Part shown: positions 5,292 to 6,163 of the stretch, piece after piece
Position numbering within the stretch: the stretch's first letter is position 1
Layout: each line of letters starts with the position of its first letter
Source of the DNA: JAPLGZ01 sp038225095
GTDB lineage: Bacteria > Chloroflexota > Anaerolineae > Caldilineales > Caldilineaceae
Reading direction: 5' to 3'
Length of the DNA: 6,163 bases
Assembly: GCA_038225095.1 (NCBI GenBank)
Contig: JBBREZ010000427.1
Coordinates: 1 to 6,163, forward strand
The notes under the pieces: generated by a model
The model's input: the letters and a program-made list of their open reading frames with translations, nothing else
Told to the model about the DNA's origin: nothing
Databases searched by the model: none
Translations under genes and position numbers: made by a program

Positions 5292-6163
5292 CTATGATGG
5301 GTGTGATTGATACGTCTCCTGTGATTCCCCGATCACTTGCGCCAGCGTATTGCTCAATTCTTCGATGGTATAAGGCTTGGCCAGGACGCCGCTAAAACCG
5401 TGTTCGCGAAAGTTCGCCATCACCGGATCATGCGAATATCCGCTAGAAACAACGGCTTTTACCTGGGTGTCGAATGCTAATAGCCGCCGAATGGTCTCTT
5501 GGCCGCCCATGCCGCCTTGGATGGTTAGATCTAAAATGACAACGTCGAAAGCTTCCCCACTGGCTTTGGCTTGTTCATAGCGCGCCACTGCTTCCGATCC
5601 ATCTTTGGCAAATTCAGCTTGGTAGCCTAGATGACTCAACACATTGGCTGCGCCCTCACGCACCAAATCTTCGTCATCCATCATCAGAATCTTTTTGCCA
5701 TGCTGTCGTAGCTTAGATTCTCTCTGCGGCACGGGAGGAGGGGCGACAATCATTTGTTCCGAGGCAGGCAGGTAGACGTGGAACGTTGCACCGCAGTTTG
5801 GTTCGGACACTACCGTAATAAGGCCAGCGTGCCGACTGACAATCGAGTAGGCCATCGCCAACCCAAGACCATCTGCGCTCGCTTTGGTCGTGAAATAAGG
5901 CTCGAAGATGTGAGCTAGTAGATTTTTTGGAATACCTATGCCTTCGTCGTGGACAGAGATGCGCAGATAGTGGCCTGCGTGTAAGGGAAGATCCAAAATT
6001 GCCTCGGACCCTAGATTTTCGGCGTTGATTTGGATGACGCCACCCTTGGGCATCGCTTGATCGGCATTGATCAACAAACTGGTGAAAACCTGGCTGATCT
6101 GAGCTGGATCGACTTCCAACGACCACAGATCGTTGGGTAGCATCAGATTATAGTGGACATTGG
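5292..6163 (-). CDS. Hybrid sensor histidine kinase, C-terminal part (ATPase domain plus receiver), runs off the window
   Basis: The frame is open to the right edge, so the true start, sensor region and phosphorylated-histidine domain lie outside; 289 residues are visible. The methionine at 6143 is internal, because NVHYNL precedes it and continues the domain. Numbering from that Met, the HATPase domain shows the N-box LLINADQAMP (23-32, N26), G1 DEGIG (66-70), F-box IFEPYFTTK (79-87) and G2 GLGLA (92-96). A Pro-rich linker (about 130-148) leads to a CheY-like receiver: acidic D156/D157, phospho-acceptor D205 in VVILDL, S234, and K256 in LAKPY. All key receiver residues are present, so phosphorelay is plausible. 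The stop is TAG at 5294-5292. The gene is convergent with the transporter; no output domain or partner is visible, and its signal is unknown. Confidence 0.92.
   Translation of the reverse strand, partial: NVHYNLMLPNDLWSLEVDPAQISQVFTSLLINADQAMPKGGVIQINAENLGSEAILDLPLHAGHYLRISVHDEGIGIPKNLLAHIFEPYFTTKASADGLGLAMAYSIVSRHAGLITVVSEPNCGATFHVYLPASEQMIVAPPPVPQRESKLRQHGKKILMMDDEDLVREGAANVLSHLGYQAEFAKDGSEAVARYEQAKASGEAFDVVILDLTIQGGMGGQETIRRLLAFDTQVKAVVSSGYSHDPVMANFREHGFSGVLAKPYTIEELSNTLAQVIGESQETYQSHPS

Noticed and set aside
5713..6126. Alternative - strand frame of 137 codons inside the kinase gene
   Set aside because: It overlaps the kinase ATPase and linker coding region in another frame and contains no domain; the kinase frame has all the HATPase and receiver motifs.

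Overview
The window holds one complete carbohydrate-type ABC importer operon on the + strand: a Tat-exported lipoprotein binding protein, two MalF/MalG-like permeases and a MalK/UgpC-like ATPase. On the - strand, facing it, are the C-terminal half of a hybrid histidine kinase that runs off the right edge and a tiny relic of a short-chain dehydrogenase/reductase (SDR). All components of a CUT1-type importer are present in the usual order. The sequence does not show which sugar or sugar derivative is carried.

Layout. Bases 1-524 hold no supported gene. They contain a 20-bp perfect inverted repeat (154-219), smaller palindromes and the likely operon promoter (-35 at 441, -10 at 465). The binding protein (525-1859) is followed by a 97-base gap filled by a strong hairpin. 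Permease 1 (1957-2904) overlaps permease 2 (2901-3755) by four bases. A second gap of about 100 bases carries a decayed relative of the first hairpin, and the ATPase (3855-4979) follows. Between the convergent units lies a nested inverted repeat (5003-5136) with a terminator-like core. The SDR relic (5280-5154, - strand) sits 11 bases downstream of the kinase stop codon, and the partial kinase covers 6163-5292.

Organism. The twin-arginine lipoprotein signal on the binding protein, moderate to high GC, and intergenic minisatellite-like palindromes built from CCGCATTCCGCA and GGTAAATAGG units suggest a Chloroflexota bacterium (Anaerolineae or Caldilineae type). This is inference from style, not from a marker gene.

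How it works together. The lipoprotein captures solute at the outer face of the membrane, the two permeases form the channel and the ATPase dimer drives import. The hairpin after the binding-protein gene is placed where malE-malF type operons carry mRNA-stabilising palindromes, so it may help keep binding-protein message in excess. The kinase is convergent and has no demonstrated link to the transporter. The core is conventional. The items most worth a second look are the internally deleted and frameshifted SDR relic and the three different families of palindromic repeats occupying almost every gene junction.
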